Positions 1 through 6,851 of a stretch of DNA of 32,600 nt are shown here, in pieces. Under the pieces are notes generated by a model, which did not search any database, was not told the origin of the DNA, and saw nothing but the letters and a program-made list of their open reading frames with translations. Position numbers and translations under genes: made by a program. The stretch's first letter is position 1; every line of letters starts with the position of its first letter. The DNA lies in the NCBI GenBank assembly GCA_030427985.1, contig JAUIBH010000034.1, positions 1 through 32,600 on the forward strand, written 5' to 3'. This DNA comes from Bacteroidia bacterium. Lineage in GTDB: Bacteria > Bacteroidota > Bacteroidia > Flavobacteriales > Flavobacteriaceae.

Positions 1-43
1 TAAAATTTCAGATTTGGAAGTGATCGAACTGGGGAAGCGCTAA
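1..43 (+). CDS. 3' end of an upstream gene (possibly a YfcE-like metallophosphoesterase)
   Basis: An open frame enters from the left edge at base 2, reads KISDLEVIELGKR and stops with TAA at 41-43. It is followed within four bases by a good hairpin terminator, which supports a genuine gene end. Thirteen residues do not identify a family. From memory, flavobacterial YfcE-type metallophosphoesterases end in a similar tail and lie beside DUF4293 and rho, so that is my guess; it is inference only. Confidence 0.4.
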   Translation, partial: KISDLEVIELGKR

Positions 44-46
44 CGT

Positions 47-75
47 AAAAACCCCGGCCGAAGCCAGGGTTTTTT
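47..75. terminator. Bidirectional rho-independent terminator
   Basis: Arms ACCCCGGC (51-58) and GCCAGGGT (63-70) pair with one mismatch around the loop CGAA, followed by a T run on the plus strand and, because of the A run before it, on the minus strand too. It lies between the tail ending at 43 and the convergent DUF4293 gene ending at 103, so it can serve both. Confidence 0.75.
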
Positions 76-102
76 CGCACTAATACTACTAAGATGTTAG
101 GT

Positions 103-513
103 TTAACGTAAGCGATCAACAGATTTTACAAGATCTTCATCCTTTTTGATAGCCCTGTTGGCCAGGACCAGAAAAACGATAGAAAATACAGGAATCAGCA
201 TCCCAATACCCTTCTCAGAAACCACAGTTTCTCCGGATAAGCTTAGCGATCGATAAACGAAAAATCCTAGTAAAAAAAGATTCAATATCATATTCAATCT
301 GTTTACCACAAATTGATTTTGCCTGTTCTTGTACATAAAAATTGAAATCACCGCCAAAACTGCCGAGGCATAGAAGGCGATACTGATCCAAAGTTCATTT
401 TCGGCATAGACTTCTTTACCATCAACATCGACCCATAAATTCAGAAAAAAGGGAAGCACGCTGGTAATGAGTGCAACAACCACTAAAAAAAACGTCTGAA
501 TTCGTTGAATCAT
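103..513 (-). CDS. DUF4293 family small membrane protein
   Basis: A 136-residue protein starting MIQRIQTFFL, the characteristic opening of the Bacteroidota family DUF4293. Four hydrophobic segments are visible (about residues 7-25, 42-60, 70-90 and 100-118) with a charged C-terminal tail, so it is an inner-membrane protein; its function is unknown. I start it at the ATG at 513. The frame stays open to a TTG at 531, but that would sit next to a candidate -7 element (536-543), leaving almost no leader, and the family normally begins with MIQRIQ. It is divergent from rho, a neighbourhood I remember as common in Flavobacteriaceae. The assignment to the family is firm; no biochemical role can be read from the sequence. 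Confidence 0.88.
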   Translation of the reverse strand: MIQRIQTFFLVVVALITSVLPFFLNLWVDVDGKEVYAENELWISIAFYASAVLAVISIFMYKNRQNQFVVNRLNMILNLFLLGFFVYRSLSLSGETVVSEKGIGMLIPVFSIVFLVLANRAIKKDEDLVKSVDRLR

Positions 514-535
514 TGTGTAATTTGATTTCAAAATG

Positions 536-543
536 CAAAAATA
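536..543 (-). promoter_or_regulatory. Candidate -7 element for the DUF4293 gene
   Basis: The minus strand reads TATTTTTG, an exact match to the Bacteroidota -7 consensus TAnnTTTG, 22 bases upstream of the ATG at 513. No TTG is found at the expected -33 distance, so the promoter is only half supported. Confidence 0.4.
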
Positions 544-560
544 GGCGTCTTTTTGAGAAA

Positions 561-596
561 TTGGGCGTTATTCTTAAAAAATAATTTGTATACTTG
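561..596 (+). promoter_or_regulatory. Candidate rho promoter region
   Basis: A TTG at 561-563 is followed 18 bases later by TAATTTG (582-588, one base short of consensus); TATACTTG (589-596, one mismatch) is the alternative. Either would give a leader of about 100 bases before rho, including a small hairpin AGGAAA/TTTCCT at 623-636. A long leader would fit the known autoregulation of rho in other bacteria, but nothing here proves it. Confidence 0.3.
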
Positions 597-706
597 TGCT
601 GTTATTAGCGAAGCACTTACCTAGGAAATCTTTCCTCCAGTAGCACTCAAATAACTTTACTTCAATAATTTTCAGAATATACACAGTTTAACCTATTCAT
701 TATTTA

Positions 707-2305
707 ATGTTCGAGATTTCAGATCTAAAAGCTAAAAAGCTTCCTGAGTTGCAAGAAATTGCCAAGGGTCTTAATGTACCCAAATTCAAATCACTGAAAA
801 AGCTGGACCTGGTTTACCAAATACTGGATGTCCAGGCTTCCAACCCAAAGGCTGTGGCCGAAACCACAGCACCCCAGAACAATGGCGCCCCTGCCCCTAA
901 GCCAAAACGCACAAGAACTCCAAGGCCACAAAAAAACGAGCCAAAGGAAAAAGTGGCCGAGACCGGCGAAAAACCAGCTTCCAAAAGTGGTGACACCAAC
1001 TCCAAAAAAGAAGAGTCCAAAGGACATCCTCAAAAAAAGGAGAACAAACAAAACAATAACAATACTTCTTCAAAAGGTCAGAATAACAATAGAAGAAATA
1101 GTCAACACCAAAAAAGTGGTGGTCACGATAAAAAGAACAGCAATTTTGATAAGGACTTAAAAAACAGGTACAAAGAACCTGAGTTTGAGTTTGACAGCAT
1201 TATTGAGAGTGAGGGCGTATTGGATATTATGCAAGACGGGTATGGGTTCTTGCGCTCTTCGGATTACAACTACCTTTCTTCACCCGATGACATTTATGTA
1301 TCGCAATCGCAGATCAGATTATTTGGACTGAAGACTGGGGACACGGTTTTGGGAAACATCAGACCCCCAAAAGAAGGTGAGAAGTATTTCCCACTGATCA
1401 AGGTGAACAAAATCAACGGTTTGGACCCACAAGTGGTTCGGGACCGGGTATCTTTTGAACACCTTACTCCCTTGTTTCCAAAGGAAAAATTTAAACTGGC
1501 CGAACGTCAGAGTACCATTTCCACTCGGATTATGGACTTGTTCTCCCCTATTGGAAAGGGACAGCGTGGAATGATCGTATCCCAGCCCAAGACAGGAAAG
1601 ACCATGTTGTTGAAGGATATTGCCAACGCCATTGCGGCCAATCATCCAGAGGTGTACCAGATCATTCTTTTGATTGATGAGCGCCCTGAGGAGGTTACCG
1701 ATATGCAGCGTAACGTGCGTGGCGAAGTGGTTGCCTCAACGTTTGACAAAGAGGCTACGGAACACGTTCGTGTGGCCAACATTGTATTGGAAAAAGCAAA
1801 ACGTTTGGTGGAATGCGGTCATGATGTGGTCATTCTATTGGATTCCATCACCCGATTGGCCCGTGCCTACAACACTGTTCAACCTGCCTCTGGTAAGGTA
1901 TTGAGTGGTGGTGTGGATGCCAATGCACTGCATAAACCAAAACGTTTCTTTGGAGCGGCCCGTAACATTGAAAATGGAGGGTCTCTTTCCATTATTGCCA
2001 CCGCACTTACAGAAACCGGTTCCAAAATGGACGAGGTGATCTTTGAAGAATTTAAAGGTACCGGTAACATGGAACTTCAGTTGGACAGACGAATTTCCAA
2101 CCGAAGAATTTTCCCTGCCATCGACCTTATTTCTTCTTCTACCCGAAGGGACGATTTGTTGCTGGACGAAAACACCATTCAACGTATGTGGATCATGCGC
2201 AAGTATTTAGCGGACATGAATCCTGTGGAGGCCATGGAATTTATGGAGCAACGTATAAAGCAGACCAAAAACAACGAAGAGTTTCTGCTTACAATGAACG
2301 AATAA
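707..2305 (+). CDS. rho: Transcription termination factor Rho
   Basis: A 532-residue Rho, the hexameric RNA-dependent ATPase that ends untranslated transcripts. Domains in order: Rho-N/SAP-like helices (about 1-43), a charged low-complexity insert (about 45-155, rich in Lys, Asn, Gln, Pro and Ser), the cold-shock-like RNA-binding domain with the RNP1-type motif GYGFLRS (178-184), and the RecA-like motor. In the motor I see Walker A PKTGKT (294-299), Walker B VILLD (375-379), the Q-loop region around SGGVDANAL and the R-loop FKGTGN (449-454). E. coli Rho has 419 residues; the excess is the insert, a feature of Bacteroidota Rho. In Bacteroides thetaiotaomicron such an insert has been reported to drive phase separation. 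ATG 707 is chosen because MFEISDLK is the canonical opening. An efficient hairpin follows the stop. Confidence 0.97.
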   Translation: MFEISDLKAKKLPELQEIAKGLNVPKFKSLKKLDLVYQILDVQASNPKAVAETTAPQNNGAPAPKPKRTRTPRPQKNEPKEKVAETGEKPASKSGDTNSKKEESKGHPQKKENKQNNNNTSSKGQNNNRRNSQHQKSGGHDKKNSNFDKDLKNRYKEPEFEFDSIIESEGVLDIMQDGYGFLRSSDYNYLSSPDDIYVSQSQIRLFGLKTGDTVLGNIRPPKEGEKYFPLIKVNKINGLDPQVVRDRVSFEHLTPLFPKEKFKLAERQSTISTRIMDLFSPIGKGQRGMIVSQPKTGKTMLLKDIANAIAANHPEVYQIILLIDERPEEVTDMQRNVRGEVVASTFDKEATEHVRVANIVLEKAKRLVECGHDVVILLDSITRLARAYNTVQPASGKVLSGGVDANALHKPKRFFGAARNIENGGSLSIIATALTETGSKMDEVIFEEFKGTGNMELQLDRRISNRRIFPAIDLISSSTRRDDLLLDENTIQRMWIMRKYLADMNPVEAMEFMEQRIKQTKNNEEFLLTMNE

Positions 2306-2330
2306 ATCAATTCATTGATATACAGACAAT

Positions 2331-2366
2331 TAAAAACCCTTTGAAAAACCTCAAAGGGTTTTTTCT
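2331..2366 (+). terminator. Terminator of rho
   Basis: AAAACCCTTTGA and TCAAAGGGTTTT form a 12-bp stem around a short A/C-rich loop, ending in a T run, 25 bases after the rho stop codon. Confidence 0.85.
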
Positions 2367-2397
2367 TGATAAGTCTTAAAGAAAAAACTTATCTTTA
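2366..2397 (+). promoter_or_regulatory. Candidate promoter with inverted repeat, upstream of the lipoprotein gene
   Basis: TTG (2366-2368), a 21-base spacer and TATCTTTA (2390-2397) match the Bacteroidota promoter form except for the last base. A perfect 7-bp inverted repeat, GATAAGT (2368-2374) and ACTTATC (2387-2393), runs exactly from the -33 G into the -7 box, an operator-like position. It could be a repressor site or chance. Confidence 0.4.
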
Positions 2398-2437
2398 AAT
2401 CAGTTTCCTCAAAACTGAACTTTATAACACTTTAACT

Positions 2438-3106
2438 ATGAAAAACCTCAAAAAAGTAGCCACTGCCTTGCTAGGTGGCTTTTTATTTGTACTTGGATCA
2501 TGCCAACAAGGTCCTAAAAAAGAAGAGCCCACTGAATCCAAAGCCGAAATGGAGCAAGAACGGGTGGAACCCCCTAAAGGCATTATTTCCTTGGAAGAAT
2601 CGAAATCTTTGTACGATAACTACTCCAAGAACCGTTTGGACATTATTCAACAGTATGAAGCCGAACGGAGTACTGAAAAATTTGAAGCGGCTCGTTTTAC
2701 CTCATTCACCTATGCGGACATTAAACAATATATAGCTTATATTGAACAAGAGGCCAAAGGGGCCCAAGTGGACATTTCATCTTTGCGTTTCTATTTTGCC
2801 AATTATCCGGACAAAGCCAATTTTCCTGATGGCAAAAAAATAGTCCATCCTAGACAGAATTCCATTTTTATAGTACCCACCATGGAAACAGCCGATGGGG
2901 AATATGGATTTTATATTGGTGAGGACGGTAAGGCTAAACTTATTAAGAACGCTGTTGGAGAGACTGCCGTTGGTAGCACAGCCAAAAATGGAAATAAATC
3001 TCATGCAAGTTTTGCACCTAGTTTTGCAACTTCCACAATGGCAGAAAGCAAAAGTCTTAACATGAATCATGGTTCTTCAGGACCTCCACCAGATGGAGAT
3101 TATTAA
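2438..3106 (+). CDS. Hypothetical lipoprotein, first gene of a membrane cassette
   Basis: A 222-residue protein with a lipoprotein signal: basic start, hydrophobic stretch and lipobox LGSC with the acylated Cys at 22, followed by a charged, probably disordered linker. The body (about 50-165) is a mixed alpha/beta region with EESKSLYDNYSKNR and a strand-like segment NSIFIVPT; the tail after about 170 is Ser/Asn/Gly-rich and ends PPPDGDY. I recognise no characterised domain. It is followed after six bases by the first of two related seven-helix membrane proteins, so the two are probably cotranscribed and may work together at the membrane. The ATG at 2438 is the only start that keeps the signal peptide intact. 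The lipoprotein call is firm; a function cannot be given. Confidence 0.85.
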   Translation: MKNLKKVATALLGGFLFVLGSCQQGPKKEEPTESKAEMEQERVEPPKGIISLEESKSLYDNYSKNRLDIIQQYEAERSTEKFEAARFTSFTYADIKQYIAYIEQEAKGAQVDISSLRFYFANYPDKANFPDGKKIVHPRQNSIFIVPTMETADGEYGFYIGEDGKAKLIKNAVGETAVGSTAKNGNKSHASFAPSFATSTMAESKSLNMNHGSSGPPPDGDY

Positions 3107-3112
3107 AATGTG

Positions 3113-3796
3113 ATGACTCAACAACTCATCAGATTCTTTACAGAGCACTTTTACATACCACTCTATTTACTGACATGGATTATTGCGGTATTTAGGTATA
3201 AAAGGTTTTTTGACACTCCTCTTAAATATCTCCCTATGCTCATTATATATACTTTTTTTACTGAGTTATTGGGGTATTTTATCAAATACAATGATGAGTT
3301 TCTGTTCTTTTCAGATGACCGCTATGCGTGGCACAATGTAATTATCTACAACATCTACCAACTGATTTTCTTTTTGTTTTTTTACCGTGTTTATCATAGA
3401 ACCTTAAAAAAATCGTTCCACAGGATATGGTCTAAATATGGTAGTTATCTTTGCATTTTGGCGTACATCGTCAATTCTATCATTGCCAACCCACTGCACA
3501 ATAGATTAAGCTATGCACATATTGTTGGTTCCTTTATCTTGATTTTTATACTTGTCATGTATTTTCTTGAAAAAAGATCTGAAGAAAGTTTATATCCCCA
3601 AAAACACAACTTGTTGTTTTGGGTCAGTATGGGCCTTTTTGCCTTTTATCTGATTTTTCCCTTGGTTTTGATTTTTGGGAATATCAGTATCGATGTACAA
3701 TTTTATTTGAGACGCATATTGCTAAGTCTAATTGGAATAATGTACGGCTGTTTCATTATAGGTCTTTTAATAGGTAAAAGGCAAGCATTTCGATAG
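3113..3796 (+). CDS. Seven-helix integral membrane protein, copy 1 of a tandem pair
   Basis: About 227 residues, very hydrophobic, with seven predicted helices (roughly 14-30, 39-58, 75-93, 107-125, 135-152, 167-190, 202-222) joined by short loops. No enzyme motif is obvious. Conserved with the next gene are YTxxTELLG in helix 2, SDDRYxWxNVIIYNIY leading into helix 3, YPxxHNLxFWxSxGL before helix 6 and a basic C-terminus. The polar SDDRY loop and the His-Asn pair could form a site near the membrane surface. I use ATG 3113; the overlapping GTG at 3110 would add one Met. The lipoprotein gene ends six bases upstream. It resembles the sensor-type 7-TM modules of Bacteroidota in size and topology but has no kinase attached; its function is unknown. 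Confidence 0.85.
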   Translation: MTQQLIRFFTEHFYIPLYLLTWIIAVFRYKRFFDTPLKYLPMLIIYTFFTELLGYFIKYNDEFLFFSDDRYAWHNVIIYNIYQLIFFLFFYRVYHRTLKKSFHRIWSKYGSYLCILAYIVNSIIANPLHNRLSYAHIVGSFILIFILVMYFLEKRSEESLYPQKHNLLFWVSMGLFAFYLIFPLVLIFGNISIDVQFYLRRILLSLIGIMYGCFIIGLLIGKRQAFR

Positions 3797-3817
3797 AATT
3801 CCAATCCGTTGAAAAAA

Positions 3818-3846
3818 TAAAGGCCCCAAACATTGGGGCTTTTTTT
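3818..3846 (+). terminator. Terminator between the two membrane-protein genes
   Basis: GCCCCAA (3823-3829) and TTGGGGC (3833-3839) pair around ACA, extended by A:T pairs, followed by seven T. It suggests that the second copy has its own promoter, although none with a good consensus is visible in 3847-3895. Confidence 0.8.
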
Positions 3847-3895
3847 ATATTTTCAGCATAAAACTCATTTCTTTGCTTAATATGCCAACACGTAA

Positions 3896-4585
3896 ATGAT
3901 TGAGGAACTCTTAAAAATCATAAACCCCACCTTTGTAATCCTCCCTTTTTACTTTATGGTATGGTTGGCGTCGGTTATCCAGTATCGTTCGTATTACGAC
4001 ACAGTTTTAAAATATTATCCTATTTTCCTGATGTACACCCTATTAACGGAACTATTGGGATTTCTGGTAAAATACCATGACGGTTTTCAATTGGTTTCAG
4101 ACGATAGGTATTATTGGTACAACGTTATTATTTATAATATTTATTCCGTAGTTACCTATCTATACTTTTTTTACATCTATTTGAAAATTCTTGGGACGGA
4201 AAAGCATAAAAAATGGGTGAAGCTTGGTGCTGCAATCAGTATGGCGAGTTATTTGATCAGCCTGTTTTTTCAGGATCCCTTTTACACAGGGTTGTTCTTC
4301 GCCGACTCTATTGCATCTTGTTTTTTGATTATGTCCGTTCTCTTGTATTTTAAAGAAAAGCTCCAACAAAAAACATATCCAACTTGGCACAATTTGATGT
4401 TCTGGACAAGTTTGGGGTTATTGGGTTTTCATAGCTACTTTCCAATTTACTCGCTTCTGTCCTACCTTATTCCTTCAACTTATTTTGATTTTCATTTGCG
4501 CAGTTGGTTGATAGGATTCATTTTTTTTATGTATGGCACCTTTTTAATCGGAGTATTGATTCATCGCAGAAAGCTTTTCCAATAA
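3896..4585 (+). CDS. Seven-helix integral membrane protein, copy 2 of a tandem pair
   Basis: A 229-residue paralogue of the preceding gene, with the same length, the same seven-helix layout and the same conserved blocks: YDTxLKYxP, TELLG, KYxDxFxxVSDDRYxW, NVIIYNIY, YPxxHNLxFW and a basic end (HRRKLF). By eye the two agree at about one residue in three, so the duplication is old and both copies have been kept, which argues against redundancy. A terminator separates them, so they may be expressed separately. Start: ATG-like codon at 3896 giving MIEELLKIINP; the first helix begins shortly after. No recognised domain; sensory, transport or scaffolding roles are all open. Confidence 0.84.
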   Translation: MIEELLKIINPTFVILPFYFMVWLASVIQYRSYYDTVLKYYPIFLMYTLLTELLGFLVKYHDGFQLVSDDRYYWYNVIIYNIYSVVTYLYFFYIYLKILGTEKHKKWVKLGAAISMASYLISLFFQDPFYTGLFFADSIASCFLIMSVLLYFKEKLQQKTYPTWHNLMFWTSLGLLGFHSYFPIYSLLSYLIPSTYFDFHLRSWLIGFIFFMYGTFLIGVLIHRRKLFQ

Positions 4586-4601
4586 ATTTTCAAATAGGTT
4601 C

Positions 4602-4633
4602 AAAAAAAAAGCGCCCCCTTGATAGAGACGCTT
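4602..4633 (-). terminator. Terminator of rpsT
   Basis: Read on the minus strand, AAGCG (from 4633) pairs with CGCTT, closing a larger loop, and is followed by nine T. The stem is short but the T run and the position 24 bases after the rpsT stop fit. Confidence 0.5.
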
Positions 4634-4656
4634 CATATATGGTAATTGGAAAAAGA

Positions 4657-4908
4657 TTACATTGCTGCAACCTTGCTCATCAATTTGCTCTTTAAGTTGG
4701 CCGCTTTGTTCGTGTGAATGATATTCTTTTTGGCCAATTTATCAATCATACCAACAACAGTGGGCAACAAGGCTTCAGCAGCTTTCTTGTCCTCTTCGGT
4801 GCGCAATTTCTTGATGGCATTACGCACAGTTTTGTGCTGGTATCTGTTACGCAAGCGAACTGCTTCGTTTCTTCTGATTCTCTTTAATGCTGACTTATGA
4901 TTTGCCAT
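4657..4908 (-). CDS. rpsT: 30S ribosomal protein S20
   Basis: An 83-residue basic, all-helical protein starting [16 protein letters not shown], the classic opening of bacterial S20, which binds 16S rRNA in the body of the small subunit and helps its early assembly. Its length matches the family (about 85). It is alone as a ribosomal protein gene here, as is usual for rpsT. The end of a tRNA-Glu gene lies 32 bases upstream on the same strand, with no consensus promoter in between, so rpsT may be read from the tRNA promoter, with processing of the tRNA releasing the mRNA. That coupling is inference. Confidence 0.97.
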   Translation of the reverse strand: MANHKSALKRIRRNEAVRLRNRYQHKTVRNAIKKLRTEEDKKAAEALLPTVVGMIDKLAKKNIIHTNKAANLKSKLMSKVAAM

Positions 4909-4940
4909 TGTCTTAATTTATACTTTCTAATTCTTTTTTG

Positions 4941-5012
4941 TAGCCCGTAGGGGAATCGAACCCCTGTTACCAGGATGAAAACCTGGCGTCCTAACCCCTA
5001 GACGAACGGGCC
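4941..5012 (-). tRNA. tRNA-Glu (anticodon TTC), copy 1
   Basis: 72 bases folding into a complete cloverleaf: acceptor GGCCCGT/ACGGGCT, with G1 facing T72, D arm GTCT/GGAC, anticodon stem CCAGG/CCTGG with loop TTTTCAT (anticodon TTC), four-base variable loop, T arm AGGGG/CCCCT with loop TTCGATT, and discriminator A. CCA is not encoded. It is identical to the copy at 5127-5198. A weaker promoter candidate (GATATTTG at 5076-5083 with TTG at 5105-5107) lies in the 114-base spacer between the copies. Confidence 0.96.
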
Positions 5013-5126
5013 GTTCTTTTGAGATTTTAGACGTAAGATGTAAGATGCTAGACTTGTTTTTTTGAGGATTATACCCAAATATCCAGAGTCTTTCGCCTTA
5101 TATCCAAGGTCTTAAACCCACTTCTG

Positions 5127-5198
5127 TAGCCCGTAGGGGAATCGAACCCCTGTTACCAGGATGAAAACCTGGCGTCCTAACCCCTAGACGAACGGGCC
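5127..5198 (-). tRNA. tRNA-Glu (anticodon TTC), copy 2
   Basis: Base-for-base identical to the 72-base copy at 4941-5012, with the same anticodon loop TTTTCAT and no encoded CCA. This is the promoter-proximal copy: an excellent promoter lies just upstream. The perfect identity points to recent duplication or gene conversion. Confidence 0.96.
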
Positions 5199-5222
5199 AT
5201 TAAGGTTGCACAATTGCGGATG

Positions 5223-5252
5223 CAAAAATACAACTATTTTTAAGTCTTGCAA
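5223..5252 (-). promoter_or_regulatory. Promoter of the tRNA-Glu/rpsT unit
   Basis: On the minus strand, TTG (5252-5250), a 19-base spacer and TATTTTTG (5230-5223) match the Bacteroidota sigma-ABfr/RpoD consensus TTG-N(17-23)-TAnnTTTG exactly. Transcription would start around 5216, about 18 bases before the tRNA. Confidence 0.72.
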
Positions 5253-5280
5253 CAGTAATTTTTATTTTTTGAGCCCCTGT

Positions 5281-6756
5281 TTAATAGGCCTTTGCAAACA
5301 GCACTCTTTGGGTGGATGGTTTTCCGGTCACCATGCATTTTCCATCCTCCTGTTTTGCATCCAAAGGAATGCAGCGAATGGTTGCTTTGGTCTCTTCCTT
5401 TATCTTGTCCTCGGTCTCCGAAGTGCCATCCCAATGCGCTGAAACAAATCCACCTTTTCCTTCTATTACCTTCTTGAATTCCTCGTAAGAATCGACCTCG
5501 GTGATATGGTCCTTTCTGTAATCCAAGGCTTTATTGAAAATGTTTTCCTGAATCTCTTCCATTAAAGCGACTACCTTATCCACAACTTCTTCAGCCTTAA
5601 CCGACTCTTTTTGAAGCGTATCCCTTCGGGCCACCTCATAAGTCCCATTTTGCAAATCGCGTTGCCCTATGGCCAAACGAACAGGAACTCCTTTTAATTC
5701 ATACTCATTGAATTTGAACCCTGGCTTATGGGTATCCCTTTTGTCATATTTCACGGAAAGCCCCTTGGCACGAAGCTCTTTCACCAAAGGTTCCACCTTC
5801 TCAGAAATAGCATCCAGTTGGTCCAGTCCTTTATAAATAGGTACAATCACTACTTGAATAGGCGCCAATTTGGGCGGAAGCACCAATCCATTGTCATCAC
5901 TGTGGGTCATCACCAAAGCGCCCATCAATCGGGTGGAAACCCCCCAAGAGGTTGCCCAGACATATTCCTGCTGCCCTTCTTTATTGGCAAATTTCACATC
6001 AAACGCCTTGGCAAAATTTTGTCCCAAAAAGTGAGATGTACCCGCTTGAAGCGCTTTCCCATCCTGCATCAGCGCTTCAATACAATAGGTCTCCTCGGCT
6101 CCGGCAAAGCGTTCACTCTCGGTTTTCGTCCCTTTAATGACCGGAACCCCCATATGTTCTTCGGCAAACTCCGCGTACAAGTTCATAATCAATTCCGCTT
6201 CTTCCACGGCTTCCTGTTTGGTGGCGTGGGCGGTGTGACCTTCTTGCCACAAAAACTCGGCGGTACGTAAAAACAAACGGGTTCGCATTTCCCATCGCAC
6301 CACATTGGCCCATTGGTTCACCATAATGGGCAGGTCTCTATACGACTGCACCCATCTTCTATACGTATCCCAAATAATGGTTTCTGATGTAGGCCTAACG
6401 ATAAGCTCCTCCTCCAACTTTGCATCCTCATCCACCACAATGCCACTGCCATCCTCGGCATTTTTAAGGCGATAGTGTGTTACAACAGCACATTCCTTGG
6501 CAAAACCTTCTACGTGGCTTGCTTCTTTGCTCAAGTAGGATTTTGGAATGAAAAGCGGGAAATATGCGTTCTCATGACCTGTTTCCTTGAACATTTTATC
6601 GAGTTGGGCCTGCATTTTTTCCCATATGGCATACCCGTAGGGCTTTATCACCATACAACCCCTAACTCCTGAGTTTTCAGCTAAATCCGATTTTACGACA
6701 AGTTCATTATACCATTTGGAATAATCTTCGGCTCGACTTGTTAAATTTTTACCCAT
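5281..6756 (-). CDS. proS: Prolyl-tRNA synthetase, archaeal/eukaryotic type
   Basis: A 491-residue class II synthetase that charges tRNA-Pro with proline in the cytoplasm. Visible are the class II core with motif 2 around [20 protein letters not shown] (154-173), the proline-pocket motif RPTSE (121-125), the anticodon-binding domain in the C-terminal third, and a C-terminal zinc-type domain ending FAKAY; a terminal Tyr is typical of this subtype. There is no INS editing domain between motifs 2 and 3, and the length fits the short subtype found in Bacteroidota rather than the 570-residue E. coli form. The start [19 protein letters not shown] is usual for the family. It lies upstream of the tRNA-Glu pair on the same strand, but the tRNAs have their own promoter. 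No clear terminator follows. Confidence 0.97.
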   Translation of the reverse strand: MGKNLTSRAEDYSKWYNELVVKSDLAENSGVRGCMVIKPYGYAIWEKMQAQLDKMFKETGHENAYFPLFIPKSYLSKEASHVEGFAKECAVVTHYRLKNAEDGSGIVVDEDAKLEEELIVRPTSETIIWDTYRRWVQSYRDLPIMVNQWANVVRWEMRTRLFLRTAEFLWQEGHTAHATKQEAVEEAELIMNLYAEFAEEHMGVPVIKGTKTESERFAGAEETYCIEALMQDGKALQAGTSHFLGQNFAKAFDVKFANKEGQQEYVWATSWGVSTRLMGALVMTHSDDNGLVLPPKLAPIQVVIVPIYKGLDQLDAISEKVEPLVKELRAKGLSVKYDKRDTHKPGFKFNEYELKGVPVRLAIGQRDLQNGTYEVARRDTLQKESVKAEEVVDKVVALMEEIQENIFNKALDYRKDHITEVDSYEEFKKVIEGKGGFVSAHWDGTSETEDKIKEETKATIRCIPLDAKQEDGKCMVTGKPSTQRVLFAKAY

Positions 6757-6851
6757 CTACTGTAGTTTGGCACAAAACTTGTGATTTTATTAGCAAGAAT
6801 AATTCGGTAAAACTAATTATTTTTAGTATGTTCAACAATAAAAATTGCACA

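Noticed and set aside
5728..6270. 180-codon open frame on the plus strand inside proS
   Set aside because: It is antisense to a fully conserved synthetase, has no recognisable domain or signal, and matches the pattern of mirrored codon use.
6771..6783. Palindrome CACAA-AAC-TTGTG between proS and the lipoprotein gene
   Set aside because: Five-base arms in AT-rich DNA are expected by chance and the site does not line up with a convincing promoter on either strand.
6738..6851. 38-codon extension of the low-complexity lipoprotein
   Set aside because: It overlaps proS and would put the lipoprotein signal in the interior of the protein.
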